A stretch of DNA of 64,000 nucleotides from Simiduia sp. 21SJ11W-1 (GCF_024138675.1 NZ_CP090959.1:1457501-1521500), one strand, 5' to 3'; counted from the first letter of the stretch, positions 29,308 through 39,668 are shown. Notes: a model not told the origin generated them from the letters alone. Translations and numbers: made by a program.

Positions 29308-30972
29308 ATGCCTTGCCCAACACAGCTTCCATCCTGGCGCGTGCTGCAATCGCTCGCCGCTATCGCCCATACACAGCGCGTAGCGCAGCTATTTGAGGCC
29401 GATAGCCAGCGCTATGCGCGTTTTTCTCATCGGTGGCAGTCGCTATTGGTGGATTTTTCCAAGCAGCGTATTACGCCAGAGGTTATGAACGCGCTGCTGT
29501 CGCTCGCGCAAGAGGCGGGCCTTAGCGAGTGGAAGTCTGCGTTGCGGGCGGGGCAGCCTGTAAACCATACCGAGCACCGGGCTGTGTTACACATGGCGCT
29601 TCGCAACCAAACGGGTCAGCCCTTTGAAGCCCAGGGTACGGATGTTACCGCGGAGGTGGCCAGTGAGCTTTCCCGAATGGAGCGGATTGTATCGGCCATA
29701 AGGCAGGGCGATTGGCGCGGCTACACGGGTAAACGAATCACCCAGGTGGTGAGCATTGGTATTGGTGGTTCGCATCTCGGCCCACAAATGGTGTGCGAGG
29801 CGTTAAATCATCTGGCGGAGGGCGAGCTGGCCGTGCACTTCGTGAGTAATGTTGATGCAGCGCAGCTTACCCAAACACTGGCCAGGCTAAATCCTGAAAC
29901 CACCTTGTTCGTTGTGTCTTCTAAAACTTTTACCACTCGCGAAACATTGTTAAATGCTAATACCGCGCGACGTTGGTTGTTGGCCAGTGGTGCACCTGAG
30001 TCAGCCATTGCCCAGCACTTTGCGGCAGTGTCCTCCGCAACGGATAAAGCCAAAGCTTTTGGCATTGGTGCAGATAACATTTTTGCCATGTGGGATTGGG
30101 TGGGGGGGCGTTTTTCGCTCTGGTCAGCCATTGGGTTGCCCATTGCGCTCTATCTCGGTTTTGAGCAATTCGAGCAATTACTCGACGGCGCGCACAGTAT
30201 GGATGAACATTTTCTAACCGCGCCAGATGATGAAAACCTGCCAGTGCTCATGGCGCTCATAGGTGTGTGGAACGCCACGTTTTTGCGCATTCCTACCCAG
30301 GCCTTGCTGCCTTACGACCAAGGCTTGAAATATTTGCCGGCCTATCTGCAGCAGGCTGAAATGGAAAGTAATGGTAAGTCGGTGCAGCGTGACGGCAGCC
30401 CGGTGACCTACCCAACCTGCCCCATTGTATGGGGCCAGCTTGGCATTGACGGGCAGCACGCCTTTTACCAGTTGTTGCATCAAGGCACCCATGGTGTGGC
30501 CGCAGATATGATTGGCACCCTGCGTGCGCAGCATCAGGAGCCGGAGCACCATGAGAACCTTTTGGCAAACCTGATTGCACAATCGCAGGCTTTAATGAGT
30601 GGCGTAGGCGATGCGGCGGTGCGTGCAAGTCTGCGTGACAAAGGCTTGCCAGAGGCCGAGATCAACCATTTGGCCCCGCACAAACTCCATGAAGGTAACC
30701 GCAGTTCAACCACAATTTTACTGGATGAAATGACACCCTTTAATTTGGGCGCGTTAATCGCCCTGTATGAACACAAGATTTTTGTGCAGGGTGTAATTTG
30801 GAATATTAACTCTTACGACCAGTGGGGCGTGGAGCTGGGCAAGGTGTTGGCTGCAGATGTAGAGCGCCAGCTCATGGGTGAGGCAAGCCCAGAAGGGCAG
30901 GATGCTTCCACCGCGGGTTTGGTTGCCGAGTTTCGGCAGGCTGCGCGCGCCAACAATGGCGGTGGGCTGTAA
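29308..30972 (+). CDS. pgi: glucose-6-phosphate isomerase
   Basis: 554 residues. Family markers are VSIGIGGSHLGPQMV, FVVSSKTFTTRETL, the MESNGKSVQRDG loop, HKLHEGNRSS with catalytic Lys/His region, and EHKIFVQGVIWNINSYDQWGVELGK. It interconverts fructose-6-P and glucose-6-P. Two regulator palindromes sit immediately upstream, so it appears co-regulated with nagBA. That makes sense: fructose-6-P released by NagB is turned into glucose-6-P and fed into zwf and the Entner-Doudoroff route encoded downstream. Confidence 0.97.
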   Translation: MPCPTQLPSWRVLQSLAAIAHTQRVAQLFEADSQRYARFSHRWQSLLVDFSKQRITPEVMNALLSLAQEAGLSEWKSALRAGQPVNHTEHRAVLHMALRNQTGQPFEAQGTDVTAEVASELSRMERIVSAIRQGDWRGYTGKRITQVVSIGIGGSHLGPQMVCEALNHLAEGELAVHFVSNVDAAQLTQTLARLNPETTLFVVSSKTFTTRETLLNANTARRWLLASGAPESAIAQHFAAVSSATDKAKAFGIGADNIFAMWDWVGGRFSLWSAIGLPIALYLGFEQFEQLLDGAHSMDEHFLTAPDDENLPVLMALIGVWNATFLRIPTQALLPYDQGLKYLPAYLQQAEMESNGKSVQRDGSPVTYPTCPIVWGQLGIDGQHAFYQLLHQGTHGVAADMIGTLRAQHQEPEHHENLLANLIAQSQALMSGVGDAAVRASLRDKGLPEAEINHLAPHKLHEGNRSSTTILLDEMTPFNLGALIALYEHKIFVQGVIWNINSYDQWGVELGKVLAADVERQLMGEASPEGQDASTAGLVAEFRQAARANNGGGL

Positions 30973-30994
30973 CCTCAAAGTTGCGTTGCCGAAA

Positions 30995-31018
30995 GCCGCC
31001 ATTTAAACGAATGGCGGC
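30995..31018 (+). terminator. hairpin after pgi
   Basis: GCCGCCATT pairs with AATGGCGGC around a short loop; the tail AATCTTTC is only weakly T-rich. It acts together with the stronger hairpin at 31034. Confidence 0.5.
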
Positions 31019-31033
31019 AATCTTTCGCAAAAT

Positions 31034-31066
31034 AAAAGCGGGCATCTAGATGCCCGCATTTATTTT
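31034..31066. terminator. bidirectional terminator between pgi and the prolyl oligopeptidase gene
   Basis: A perfect 20-bp palindrome (GCGGGCATCT/AGATGCCCGC, 31038-31057) with A-rich sequence on the left and ATTTATTTTATT on the right, between convergent genes. Confidence 0.85.
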
Positions 31067-33191
31067 ATTGCTGTGTACTGTTTGTATTTTGGTCGCTTAG
31101 TTCTGTCCAGAGGTGGGTATAGCCCAGCGCCACACGCTTGGCCAGCTGATCTTTGGTGCTGGATCCACCGTGGCCGCCCTCGCGATTTTCATAGTATTCA
31201 ACGGCGTGGCCCATGGCTTTCATGCGCGCGGCCATCTTGCGTGCGTGGCCAGGGTGCACGCGGTCATCCTTGGTGGATGTGTAAAAAAGCACAGGCGGGT
31301 AGTGGGCATCGGCTTTTACATTTTGAAAGGGTGAGTATTGTTTTATCCAGCCCCATTCCTGCTCGATATCCGGGTTGCCATACTCCGCCATCCAACTGGC
31401 GCCTGCGAGCAGTTGATGGTAGCGCTGCATGTCCAGTAACGGTACACCACAGATTACCGCGCCGTAGAGGTCTGGGCGGCGAACCATGGTTGCACCTACA
31501 AGCAAGCCGCCATTACTGCGCCCTTCGATGCCAATATGTTTGGCCGAAGTAATGTTTCGTACAATCAAATCTTCTGCAATGGCCTCGAAATCTTCGTAGG
31601 CTTTGGTGCGATTTTCTTTTAGTACGGCGCTGTGCCAAGCCGGGCCATATTCACCGCCGCCACGAATGTTGGCGAGTACAAATACGCCGCCACGTTCAAG
31701 CCACAGTTTGCCATAGGCGCCATTTAAATCTTCATAAGAGCCCGAGTATGAGGGTGTTAGGGATACGCGAAAGCCGCCGTAAGAAAAGATATGGGTAGGT
31801 GCGCTGCCATCGAAGGTCAATGACTTCGGGCGAACCACAAAGTAGGGGATTAGCGTGCCGTCGCTTGAGGCAACTTTAAATTGCTCTACCATAAAGCCGC
31901 TGGCATCGAAGGTGGCGGGCTGGCTTAAGGCAAGTTTTGGTGGTGCGCTCGATGTCACATGGTACAAGCGGGGCGGCGTTAGAAAGCTTTCATAGCGTGC
32001 AAAGAAATCGCCATTTTTATGGTTAATGGTTTCAATACTAATGGCGCCCGCAGTGGGTAATTCTATTGCAGCCCACTGCCAATTGCCGGCGCGCTTTTGG
32101 TAGAGGCGCGCTTGTGATGTAACATCGGCCAGGCCCACAGCCAGAATGCCGCGCGGCGTTGCGTAGATTTCTTCAACCACGAAATCGGCTGAGGGTTCGA
32201 TCAGCTCAACAATATCGTGTGCGGCAGATTTCTCCGGTGTGATTAAAATTTGCGGGCGCGCAAGTAATACCGCGCCCTGTTTAAACGTGCGCCCATTAAA
32301 CTGCCAGTCGGCCTTAAGTGAAAATAGTAATTCATTTTTCACCAGGTCCTTCACTATAGCTGTGGCCGGAATTTTCAGCTCTGCAAGCTTGCCGTCAGTG
32401 AGCAGGTAGTGGCGCGACTCCCAGAAGCTTGTGGCTTCGCGGATGAGTTTTACCTGGTGGTTGCCATCTTTGTACAGATTGCCACTGGCCGAAACCGAGG
32501 ATTTTTGGGCAGTGTGAACGAGCTCGGCATTCGCAAGTGGGGTGCCGCGTCGCCAAATGCGCACCTCGCGCGGGTAGCCTGAGTCTGTGAGGCTGTCTGC
32601 GCCGAAATCTGTGCCCACAAAAACATGATTTTCATCAATCCAATCCACATTGCTTTTGGCGGGGGGCAATGTAAAGCCGCCTGCGATAAAGTTAAGGGTT
32701 TGGGCGTTGAATTCACGCACTTCAATGGTGTCGCCACCGCCCTCAGACAGCGAGACTAGGCAGCGTTGATACTCGGGTGCCAGGCAGTTCATCCCCTTAA
32801 GTACCCATTGAACCCGCTCGGTTTTAGACAGCTCATCCAAATCGAGTACCGTTTCCCACGTGAAGTTGCCGCTGGCAAAATCTGCAGCAGGTGTGCGGCG
32901 GTATAAGCCGCGCGGGTTTTCGGTGTCTTGCCATAAGTTGTAAAGGTAGTCGCCCTTTTGCGTAATATCGGGCAGGCGCTCGGGGTTGGAAAGTACCTCT
33001 AGCGCCTGGTTGTACAGCGTTTCATAGAGCGCGCTGGATGCCAGGCGCGCATCTGTTTCGCTGTTTGCTGCCTCTACCCATGCCAGCGCTGCGGAGCCTT
33101 CTACATCTTCCAGCCACTGGTAATCATCCGGGGATTTGCTGCAGGCGGTAGCGAGTAGCGCGGCAGAACATAGCCAGAGTAATAAGCGCAT
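31065..33191 (-). CDS. prolyl oligopeptidase family serine peptidase, probable lipoprotein
   Basis: From the ATG at 33191 the product has 708 residues. A longer frame to 33233 exists, but AAGGAA lies properly before 33191 and the protein then begins with a signal peptide, MRLLLWLCSAALLATACSKS, with a lipobox-like cysteine. A beta-propeller-type N-terminal half is followed by the alpha/beta hydrolase domain. The nucleophile is in IEGRSNGGLLVGATM, Asp in KDDRVHPGHARKM, and His in REGGHGGSS. S9A peptidases cut after proline in short peptides, here probably in the periplasm. The 142 bases between it and mgsA hold only a GC-rich hairpin (33329-33347). Confidence 0.92.
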   Translation of the reverse strand: MRLLLWLCSAALLATACSKSPDDYQWLEDVEGSAALAWVEAANSETDARLASSALYETLYNQALEVLSNPERLPDITQKGDYLYNLWQDTENPRGLYRRTPAADFASGNFTWETVLDLDELSKTERVQWVLKGMNCLAPEYQRCLVSLSEGGGDTIEVREFNAQTLNFIAGGFTLPPAKSNVDWIDENHVFVGTDFGADSLTDSGYPREVRIWRRGTPLANAELVHTAQKSSVSASGNLYKDGNHQVKLIREATSFWESRHYLLTDGKLAELKIPATAIVKDLVKNELLFSLKADWQFNGRTFKQGAVLLARPQILITPEKSAAHDIVELIEPSADFVVEEIYATPRGILAVGLADVTSQARLYQKRAGNWQWAAIELPTAGAISIETINHKNGDFFARYESFLTPPRLYHVTSSAPPKLALSQPATFDASGFMVEQFKVASSDGTLIPYFVVRPKSLTFDGSAPTHIFSYGGFRVSLTPSYSGSYEDLNGAYGKLWLERGGVFVLANIRGGGEYGPAWHSAVLKENRTKAYEDFEAIAEDLIVRNITSAKHIGIEGRSNGGLLVGATMVRRPDLYGAVICGVPLLDMQRYHQLLAGASWMAEYGNPDIEQEWGWIKQYSPFQNVKADAHYPPVLFYTSTKDDRVHPGHARKMAARMKAMGHAVEYYENREGGHGGSSTKDQLAKRVALGYTHLWTELSDQNTNSTQQ

Positions 33192-33375
33192 ATTGGGTTC
33201 CTTAACTTTTATTGAGGGCGAGCGTAAGCACAATGGTGTTGCCGCTCAGAATATTGCACAAAAAGATTGCCTGTAAGACGTGCCAGAGGCTGTAAGACCT
33301 CAATATATCCTGTGAAATGGGGTGAGAGCTGCCCGCGGCGCGGGCAGAAAGGGGCTTGGCTTAATGCGAAGTTGG

Positions 33376-33840
33376 CTACTTGCCGGCCAGGCGTTCTTTA
33401 AGGTAGCGCTCGTAGTCGGGCACTTTTCGCTCAAAGCTGCCGCGAAATAGCGTGGAGGTAACCATCACATCGGCAGAGCTGTGGTTGCAAGCCACGGGTA
33501 TATTCCAAACTGCGGCGATGCGCAGCAGGGCTTTTACGTCTGGATCGTGGGGCAGGGGCTCAAAGGGATCCCAAAAGAAAATCAGAAAATCGATTTTGCC
33601 CTCGGTGATGAGCGCGCCTATCTGCTGATCGCCACCCAGTGGCCCGCTGATCAGCTTGTGTACCGGCAGGCCCGTTTCCTGCTCAATGATCGCGCCGGTA
33701 GTGCCTGTGCCAAACAGTGTGTGGGGGGCTAAATCTTGCTGGTGCTTTTTGCACCAATCAACGAGCTCCTGCTTTTTGTTGTCGTGAGCGACCAATGCGA
33801 CGTTTTTTGTGGCGGCCATGGTCACGGTTTTCTGCTGCAT
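33376..33840 (-). CDS. mgsA: methylglyoxal synthase
   Basis: Converts dihydroxyacetone phosphate to methylglyoxal, a phosphate-releasing bypass of lower glycolysis. Starting at 33840 (MQQKTVTMAATKNVALVAHDNKK) gives 154 residues, matching E. coli MgsA (152). A longer open frame runs up to 34206 but overlaps the permease gene on the same strand and its extra part is Cys/Trp-rich and unlike any protein. Motifs: LFGTGTTGAIIEQETGLPV, SGPLGGDQQIGALI with the catalytic Asp, IFFWDPFEPLPHDPDVKALLR, PVACNHSSADVM. It lies behind the permease terminator, so probably has its own promoter. Confidence 0.95.
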   Translation of the reverse strand: MQQKTVTMAATKNVALVAHDNKKQELVDWCKKHQQDLAPHTLFGTGTTGAIIEQETGLPVHKLISGPLGGDQQIGALITEGKIDFLIFFWDPFEPLPHDPDVKALLRIAAVWNIPVACNHSSADVMVTSTLFRGSFERKVPDYERYLKERLAGK

Positions 33841-33900
33841 GTGGTGATCCTGCGGTATGGGTGATGGGCCGATTGTAGCAGCCAGCCTGTGCCACAAGTC

Positions 33901-33926
33901 AAAAAAAACCCGCGCTATGCGCGGGT
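33901..33926 (-). terminator. rho-independent terminator of the sugar permease gene
   Basis: On the minus strand ACCCGCGC ATA GCGCGGGT is followed by TTTTTTT. It lies 18 bases past the permease stop. Confidence 0.88.
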
Positions 33927-33943
33927 GAAGCGGTGCATCACAC

Positions 33944-35224
33944 TTAACGAGGTATCCAACCCTTGAAGCCGTAATAGGCAATGTAGATGTAGCAAGCCAG
34001 TGGCAGTACGAAGGAGATTTGCAGGCCAAACCCGTCTGCGAGCATGCCCTGAAACAAAGGCACCACCGCGCCGCCAACAATGGCAAGGCACAGCAGGCCT
34101 GAGCCGTTGCTGGTGAGCCGCCCGAGCCCTGCCACTGCCAGCGCGAAAATGGTGGGAAACATAATGGAGTTAAACAGGCCCACCGCGAGAATGCTCCACA
34201 TTGCAATGTTGCCGGAGCTTGTTATAGATACAGCAATCAGTGCCACGCTCATCAATGCATTGAAAATCAGCACCTTTGGGGCACTCACGCGCTGCATTAC
34301 CGCAGCGCCAATAAAGCGACCTACCATGGCTCCGCCCCAATAGTAGGCAATGTATTCTGCAGCCTTGGCTTCTTCCATGCCGGCCACATGCTCTAGTGCA
34401 AAGTAATTTACCAGCAGTGAGCCAATGGCTACCTCTGCGCCAACGTATAAAAATATGCCAACGGCACCCAGCAGCAGGTGCGGGTGGTTCCATATGCTGT
34501 CTTCAGTGCCTTGAATAACACCTGCATCGGGTGTGATGCTGGGCAGTTTCAGCCAGGCGAAAATACCGGCCAATACCAATAACGAAAGTGCAAGGCCGAC
34601 GTAGGGCATTTGTACAGCGGAGGCTTCCGCCGTGCGGTAGGCGTCAAGCTCAGAGGCTGAAAGTGCGGCAATTTGCTCTGTGCCCAGTACGGCAGCAGAC
34701 AAAATAAGGCTGGCCCCGAAGAAGGGCGCCAAAGTGGTGCCGAGAGAGTTGAACGCCTGGGTCATGGTCAGCCGGCTGGAGGCCGTAGCCTGCGGCCCAA
34801 GTGCGGTCACATAGGGGTTAGCTGATACCTGCAAGATGGTGATCCCCGCGGCAAGTACAAACAGGGCGCCCAAAAACAGGCTGTAAACACGCAGGCTCGC
34901 AGCAGGGTAGAACAGCAGGCAGCCAAGGGCTGCAATGATTAGGCCCAATACGATGCCCTGTTTGAAACCGATGCGGCGCACCAGTGCTCCGGCGGGCATC
35001 GATACAACAAAATAGGCCCCAAAAAAACAAAACTGCACCAGCATTGCTTGTGTGTAGTTAAGTGAAAACACGCTTTTCAGGTGCGGTATCAGGATGTCGT
35101 TGAGGCAGGTAAGGAAGCCCCACATGAAAAAGAGCGTTGTCAGCGCCGCTAGCGGGCCATGAAAGCGCTTACTTTTCGAACTGTCGTTTAGTTGGTACTG
35201 ATTGCCTTCAGCAGTACTGGCCAT
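33944..35224 (-). CDS. MFS sugar:H+ symporter, FucP/GluP/NagP (FHS) family
   Basis: 426 residues with about 12 membrane helices. The FHS signature is clear: [51 protein letters not shown] and [14 protein letters not shown]. Members carry fucose, glucose, galactose or GlcNAc into the cytosol. It is divergent from zwf, and the shared upstream region holds two TGACAGCGCTGTCA palindromes, different from the nag palindromes. That argues for glucose (GluP) rather than GlcNAc (NagP). Cytosolic sugar would then be phosphorylated by the glk product at 39665. Confidence 0.88.
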   Translation of the reverse strand: MASTAEGNQYQLNDSSKSKRFHGPLAALTTLFFMWGFLTCLNDILIPHLKSVFSLNYTQAMLVQFCFFGAYFVVSMPAGALVRRIGFKQGIVLGLIIAALGCLLFYPAASLRVYSLFLGALFVLAAGITILQVSANPYVTALGPQATASSRLTMTQAFNSLGTTLAPFFGASLILSAAVLGTEQIAALSASELDAYRTAEASAVQMPYVGLALSLLVLAGIFAWLKLPSITPDAGVIQGTEDSIWNHPHLLLGAVGIFLYVGAEVAIGSLLVNYFALEHVAGMEEAKAAEYIAYYWGGAMVGRFIGAAVMQRVSAPKVLIFNALMSVALIAVSITSSGNIAMWSILAVGLFNSIMFPTIFALAVAGLGRLTSNGSGLLCLAIVGGAVVPLFQGMLADGFGLQISFVLPLACYIYIAYYGFKGWIPR

Positions 35225-35326
35225 GGTTCTCTCCGGGTTTTGTTTATTGTGATGATGGCGTGGCGGTGTGCCTTGCGTGTTGGGTTGGCAGTGCTCACAA
35301 GCTCTAGGGGCTTACTTTCTGATAGA

Positions 35327-35342
35327 TTGACAGCGCTGTCAA
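35327..35342. promoter_or_regulatory. LacI-type operator TTGACAGCGCTGTCAA, permease side
   Basis: A perfect 16-bp palindrome about 100 bases upstream of the permease ATG. It embeds a TTGACA hexamer on both strands, so it can overlap a -35 element. Confidence 0.82.
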
Positions 35343-35512
35343 TACGGTTTGGGCCAAAATCTCCCAAATTTGGGCCCATTCACCCTTTGAGGCCTCGTCT
35401 TCTATGGCATAATACGCAATATGCAGGCAATACATACGCTTATCGCCCAGTTTTGGGGCTTGGCCTGCATACGTATGAATCTATTCAATAGGGCTTAGCC
35501 TTGGTTAATGGT

Positions 35513-35528
35513 TTGACAGCGCTGTCAT
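35513..35528. promoter_or_regulatory. LacI-type operator TTGACAGCGCTGTCAT, zwf side
   Basis: The 14-bp core TGACAGCGCTGTCA matches the copy at 35328. It lies 90 bases before zwf and includes a TTGACA. Together with the other copy it covers both promoters of the 393-base divergent region, which otherwise shows nothing clear. The likely binder is the LacI protein at 44137. Confidence 0.82.
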
Positions 35529-35617
35529 TTCGCCATTAAGCTTTGCGCCCATAAAAAGGCCCCTGGAGCCTGTTTTTCGCTCCGGGTGGCAGGCAGCACA
35601 TTCAGAAGGGGTGTACT

Positions 35618-37054
35618 TTGCAAGCAACAGATTGGGTAATTTTTGGCGGTACGGGTGATCTTTCTATCCGTAAACTAATGCCTGCCTTGTATCGCTGTGA
35701 AGGCGAGGGCCGCATGATTGAAGGCTCGCGCGTTTTGGCTACCTGCCGTGGCAACGTGACGCAAGAAGAGTTTGTTGCCAAGGTAAAGGCCGGTTTGCAG
35801 AAGTTTCTTACTGCTGGCGAGTTTGAAGAGGCCACTTGGCGCGCCTTTGCCGAACGTCTGTTGATCGTCAACGTAGACCTAAGCGATGTAGAAACCTGGG
35901 CCGATATGACGGCCATGCTGCTGGAATCAGACGCCATTCCCGTTTATTACCTGGCCATTCCGCCAAGCCTGTTTGGTGGCGTATGCGCGACCTTGTCGTC
36001 GCTGGGGCTGGTGAGCGACCAAGCGCGTGTGATTGTGGAAAAACCGTTGGGTTACGACCAACAATCTGCCGAAGCCATTAATGGTGAAATCGGTCGCTAT
36101 TTCAACGAATCTCAGGTGTATCGCATTGACCACTACCTGGGTAAAGAATCTGTTCAAAATCTGTTGGCCCTGCGCTTTGCCAACCGGATGTTTGAAAACA
36201 TCTGGGATGCCAACTCCATAGACCACGTACAAATCACACTGGCCGAATCTGTGGGTGTGGAAGGCCGTGGCGGTTTCTATGATGGCGCTGGAGCCATGCG
36301 CGATATGGTGCAAAACCATTTGCTGCAATTGCTGTGTTTTGTGGCCATGGATCCGCCCAATGCACTGGATGCAGACAGCGTGCGGAGTGAAAAAATCAAG
36401 GTGTTGCGCTCGCTGCGCAAAATTGATGGCAAGGATATCGGCAAGCACACGGTGCGCGCTCAATATGTGGATGGCGAAGTGGGTGGCAACCCGGTAGACA
36501 GCTACGTGGGCGACCTGGGTAAGCCCAGCCGCACTGAAACCTTTGTTGCTATTCGCGCATTTGTTGATAACTGGCGCTGGAAGGGCGTGCCTTTTTACCT
36601 TCGCACCGGTAAGCGCATGAGTGGCCGTTATGCTGAAATGGTGATTCAGTTCAAGCCGGTTACTCACCCACTATTTGGGCAGGAGCAGAATAACCAGCTG
36701 GTTATTCGCCTGCAGCCTGAAGAGCACATTTACATCAATTTAATGAGCAAAGACATTGCCAGTGCCGATGTAAAGCTGCGCCCCATTGAGTTTGAAATTG
36801 ATCTGGCCGCCGAGTGCAATGCGCCGGTTGCCGATGCCTACAAGCGGTTGATGCTGGATGCCATGGCCGGTAACGGCACCTTATTTGTACACCGTGATGA
36901 GGTGGATCACGCATGGCGCTGGGCAGATCCTATTATCGCCGGCTGGAAGAAAAATCTAACGCCTTTGTCTTATTACGCCGCTGGCAGCAACGGGCCGGAA
37001 GCAGCCGAGCAGTTAATAGCCGAAGACAACCGTAAATGGCATGTACAGGATTAA
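35618..37054 (+). CDS. zwf: glucose-6-phosphate 1-dehydrogenase
   Basis: Oxidises glucose-6-P to 6-phosphogluconolactone with NAD(P)+. 478 residues (E. coli 491). The start is the unusual codon TTG at 35618, chosen because AGAAGGGG ends six bases before it and it begins directly before the Rossmann strand ATDWVIFGGTGDLSIRKLMPALY. The active-site motif is YRIDHYLGKESVQN, with the substrate Lys. First gene of zwf-pgl-edd-glk-eda, with pgl three bases after its stop. Expected to be controlled by the palindrome at 35513. Confidence 0.96.
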   Translation: MQATDWVIFGGTGDLSIRKLMPALYRCEGEGRMIEGSRVLATCRGNVTQEEFVAKVKAGLQKFLTAGEFEEATWRAFAERLLIVNVDLSDVETWADMTAMLLESDAIPVYYLAIPPSLFGGVCATLSSLGLVSDQARVIVEKPLGYDQQSAEAINGEIGRYFNESQVYRIDHYLGKESVQNLLALRFANRMFENIWDANSIDHVQITLAESVGVEGRGGFYDGAGAMRDMVQNHLLQLLCFVAMDPPNALDADSVRSEKIKVLRSLRKIDGKDIGKHTVRAQYVDGEVGGNPVDSYVGDLGKPSRTETFVAIRAFVDNWRWKGVPFYLRTGKRMSGRYAEMVIQFKPVTHPLFGQEQNNQLVIRLQPEEHIYINLMSKDIASADVKLRPIEFEIDLAAECNAPVADAYKRLMLDAMAGNGTLFVHRDEVDHAWRWADPIIAGWKKNLTPLSYYAAGSNGPEAAEQLIAEDNRKWHVQD

Positions 37055-37057
37055 TAC

Positions 37058-37744
37058 GTGATTAACGAACACTTTTTTGAAACACGCGAAGCGCTGCTGG
37101 CGCAGCTTCAGTCAGATATGCAGGCGCAAATAGATGCCGTTTTGGCCGCCGAGGGCGCGGCAAGCCTGCTGCTTTCGGGCGGCAGTACACCTGGGCCCGT
37201 GTATGAGTCTTTAGGGCAAGCTCTGGATCAACGCGTGCAAGTTGCGTTGGTGGATGATCGCTGGGTAGATGTGGGTCACAAGGGGAGCAATGAAGCGTTG
37301 CTCAAGCGCTGTTTCCCCAACCACGCAGTCACCGGCATGAAAACCGCCGATGAAAAACCGCAGGCGGCCACGCAAGAAGTAAATGCACGTTATGCCGAAT
37401 TGAAACAACCATTTGCGCTCACGTTGCTGGGCATGGGGCCAGATGGTCACACAGCTTCGCTATTTCCCTATGCTGAGGGTTTAGATGCCGCCATGGGCGA
37501 GGCCGCGCCAACTTGCTGTGCAATTACTGCCACCCAATCCGAAGTGACAGGCCCCTTGGTAGATCGTATGACCTTGAGCCTGCCTGCCATTATTAATAGC
37601 AAAAAGCTCGTGCTGTTAATTACCGGTGAAGACAAGTTGGCGGTGTATCAGCAGGCTAAAACTGCCACAGATCACAAGGCCACACCTGTTGCTGCAGTGC
37701 TGCAGCAAGCGCGGGTTGATGTAGATGTTTACTGGGCCAAGTAG
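37058..37744 (+). CDS. pgl: 6-phosphogluconolactonase
   Basis: 228 residues (DevB/SOL type). Markers are SLLLSGGSTPGPVYESLG, VALVDDRWVDVGHKGSNEALL and LLGMGPDGHTASLFPYAEGLD. It hydrolyses the lactone to 6-phosphogluconate. The start is GTG 37058, with ACAGGA seven bases ahead and the zwf stop only three bases upstream, so the two are translationally linked. Confidence 0.96.
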   Translation: MINEHFFETREALLAQLQSDMQAQIDAVLAAEGAASLLLSGGSTPGPVYESLGQALDQRVQVALVDDRWVDVGHKGSNEALLKRCFPNHAVTGMKTADEKPQAATQEVNARYAELKQPFALTLLGMGPDGHTASLFPYAEGLDAAMGEAAPTCCAITATQSEVTGPLVDRMTLSLPAIINSKKLVLLITGEDKLAVYQQAKTATDHKATPVAAVLQQARVDVDVYWAK

Positions 37745-37808
37745 CCAGTAGCTACCGCCCGATGAAGAAATAAACCAGAACCAGACGCAACAAAGCGCAA
37801 GGGGTCAC

Positions 37809-39668
37809 ATGTCAGAATTTCCTAAAGTTGAGCTCAATGCAGTGGTCGCTCAAGTTACCGAAACCATCCGCGAACGCAGTAAAGCCAGCCGCGCCGATTA
37901 CCTTGCGCGCATGGGCGCGCAAGCAGAGCAAGGCCCACACCGCAAAACCCTGCCCTGTGGCAACTTGGCTCACGGTTTTGCTGCCTGCGGCACCACGGAT
38001 AAAGAGCTGTTGTCGCAATCGGATGTGCCTAATATCGCCATTGTGTCTTCGTATAACGATATGTTGTCGGCGCACCAGCCCTTTGAGGATACGCCAAAGC
38101 AAATCAAAAAAGTGATTGCCGAGGCAGGTGGGGTGGCGCAGTTTGCCGGCGGTGTACCCGCTATGTGCGATGGCATTACCCAGGGCATGGCGGGCATGGA
38201 GCTTTCGCTTTTTTCTCGTGATGTGATTGCAATGTCTACTGCCATCGCGCTTTCGCACAATATGTTTGATGGCGCGCTGTGTTTGGGTGTGTGCGACAAG
38301 ATTGTTCCCGGTTTGCTGATTGGTGCATTGTCTTTCGGGCACTTGCCAATGATTTTTGTGCCCGCAGGCCCTATGCCTTCCGGCTTGCCTAATGATGAAA
38401 AAGCCCGCGTGCGCCAGCTGTTTGCGCAAGGCAAAGTGGGGCGTGAAGAGTTGCTGGCTGCAGAAAGTGCCAGCTATCACTCGCCCGGCACCTGCACCTT
38501 TTATGGCACCGCTAACTCCAACCAGTTGTTAATGGAAATTATGGGCCTGCACTTGCCTGGTGCTTCGTTTGTAAACCCCAACACGCCGCTGCGTGATGCG
38601 TTAACTGCCGCCGCCAGCGAGCAAGTGTTGAAGCTTGTGAAAAGTGGCGATGACTATCGCCCGCTCGCGCAAGTGGTAGATGAAAAAGCCATTGTCAATG
38701 CTGTTATCGGCTTGCTGGCAACCGGTGGCTCTACCAACCACACCATGCATTTGGTTGCAATGGCTGCCGCCGCTGGTATTCAGCTGACTTGGGATGACTT
38801 CTCGGCGCTTTCAGGTGTGGTGCCGTCGCTCACAAAAATTTACCCCAATGGCGTGGCAGACATTAACCATTTCCAGGCCGCTGGTGGCATGGCGTTTTTG
38901 ATTTCTACTTTGTTAGATGCAGGCTTGTTGCACGAAGACGTGCTCACAACCTCCACGAAATCCGGTATGAATGCCTACCGTGAAGAACCGCAGTTGCGCG
39001 ACGGAAAGTTGCAGTGGGTGCCAGGCCCTGCCGAATCGCACGATACAAGTGTTCTGCGCCCGGCCACAGACCCCTTTGCCGCCGATGGTGGCTTGAAGGT
39101 GATGAAAGGCAACCTCGGCCGCGCAGTGATTAAAACCTCAGCCGTGAAGGCCGAGTACCGCGTGCAACAAGCACCGGCCATTATTTTCCACAGCCAGGCG
39201 GAATTTATTGAAGCCTTCCAGCGTGGAGAGCTTGAAAAGGATTTCATTGCGGTACTGCGCTACCAGGGGCCAAAGGCCAATGGTATGCCAGAGCTGCATA
39301 AGCTCGTTCCCATTCTGGGTAGCTTGCAAGACAAGGGCTTTAAAGTGGGCCTGGTAACTGATGGCCGCATGAGTGGCGCATCGGGCAAGGTGGCAGCGGC
39401 TATTCACGTAACACCCGAGGCGGCCGATGGCGGCCTTATTGGCAAGGTGCAAAACGGTGATGTGATTCGCCTGGATGGTGAACAAGGTACGCTCGATGTG
39501 CTGGTAGATGAGGCAGAGTTTGCCTCGCGCATTAGCACTATGCCTGATTTAAGTGGCAACCAGTACGGGTGTGGGCGCGAGCTGTTTGCAGCGCTGCGCT
39601 CACAGGTAACTGGCGCCGCCTTCGGCGCGCGCAGTTTCGACTTTGATGTAGACGAGGGCAAGCAATGA
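37809..39668 (+). CDS. edd: 6-phosphogluconate dehydratase
   Basis: 619 residues. Converts 6-phosphogluconate to 2-keto-3-deoxy-6-phosphogluconate, the first enzyme specific to the Entner-Doudoroff pathway. IlvD/Edd family features include the 4Fe-4S-ligand cysteines in [22 protein letters not shown] and [12 protein letters not shown], plus [21 protein letters not shown] and [20 protein letters not shown] precedes the ATG. The glk start overlaps its stop as ATGA. Confidence 0.98.
   Translation: MSEFPKVELNAVVAQVTETIRERSKASRADYLARMGAQAEQGPHRKTLPCGNLAHGFAACGTTDKELLSQSDVPNIAIVSSYNDMLSAHQPFEDTPKQIKKVIAEAGGVAQFAGGVPAMCDGITQGMAGMELSLFSRDVIAMSTAIALSHNMFDGALCLGVCDKIVPGLLIGALSFGHLPMIFVPAGPMPSGLPNDEKARVRQLFAQGKVGREELLAAESASYHSPGTCTFYGTANSNQLLMEIMGLHLPGASFVNPNTPLRDALTAAASEQVLKLVKSGDDYRPLAQVVDEKAIVNAVIGLLATGGSTNHTMHLVAMAAAAGIQLTWDDFSALSGVVPSLTKIYPNGVADINHFQAAGGMAFLISTLLDAGLLHEDVLTTSTKSGMNAYREEPQLRDGKLQWVPGPAESHDTSVLRPATDPFAADGGLKVMKGNLGRAVIKTSAVKAEYRVQQAPAIIFHSQAEFIEAFQRGELEKDFIAVLRYQGPKANGMPELHKLVPILGSLQDKGFKVGLVTDGRMSGASGKVAAAIHVTPEAADGGLIGKVQNGDVIRLDGEQGTLDVLVDEAEFASRISTMPDLSGNQYGCGRELFAALRSQVTGAAFGARSFDFDVDEGKQ

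Noticed and set aside
29308-31018. nagK or a GlcNAc permease in the nag cluster
   Set aside because: No kinase or second transporter gene is present there; these steps must be encoded elsewhere or met by the FHS permease.
33329-33347. GC-rich hairpin after mgsA as a terminator
   Set aside because: CTGCCCGC/GCGGGCAG is a good stem but neither side has a T run, so I did not list it as a terminator.
33841-34206. Long N-terminal extension of methylglyoxal synthase
   Set aside because: It overlaps the permease gene, is Cys/Trp-rich without family similarity, and a good ribosome site lies before 33840.
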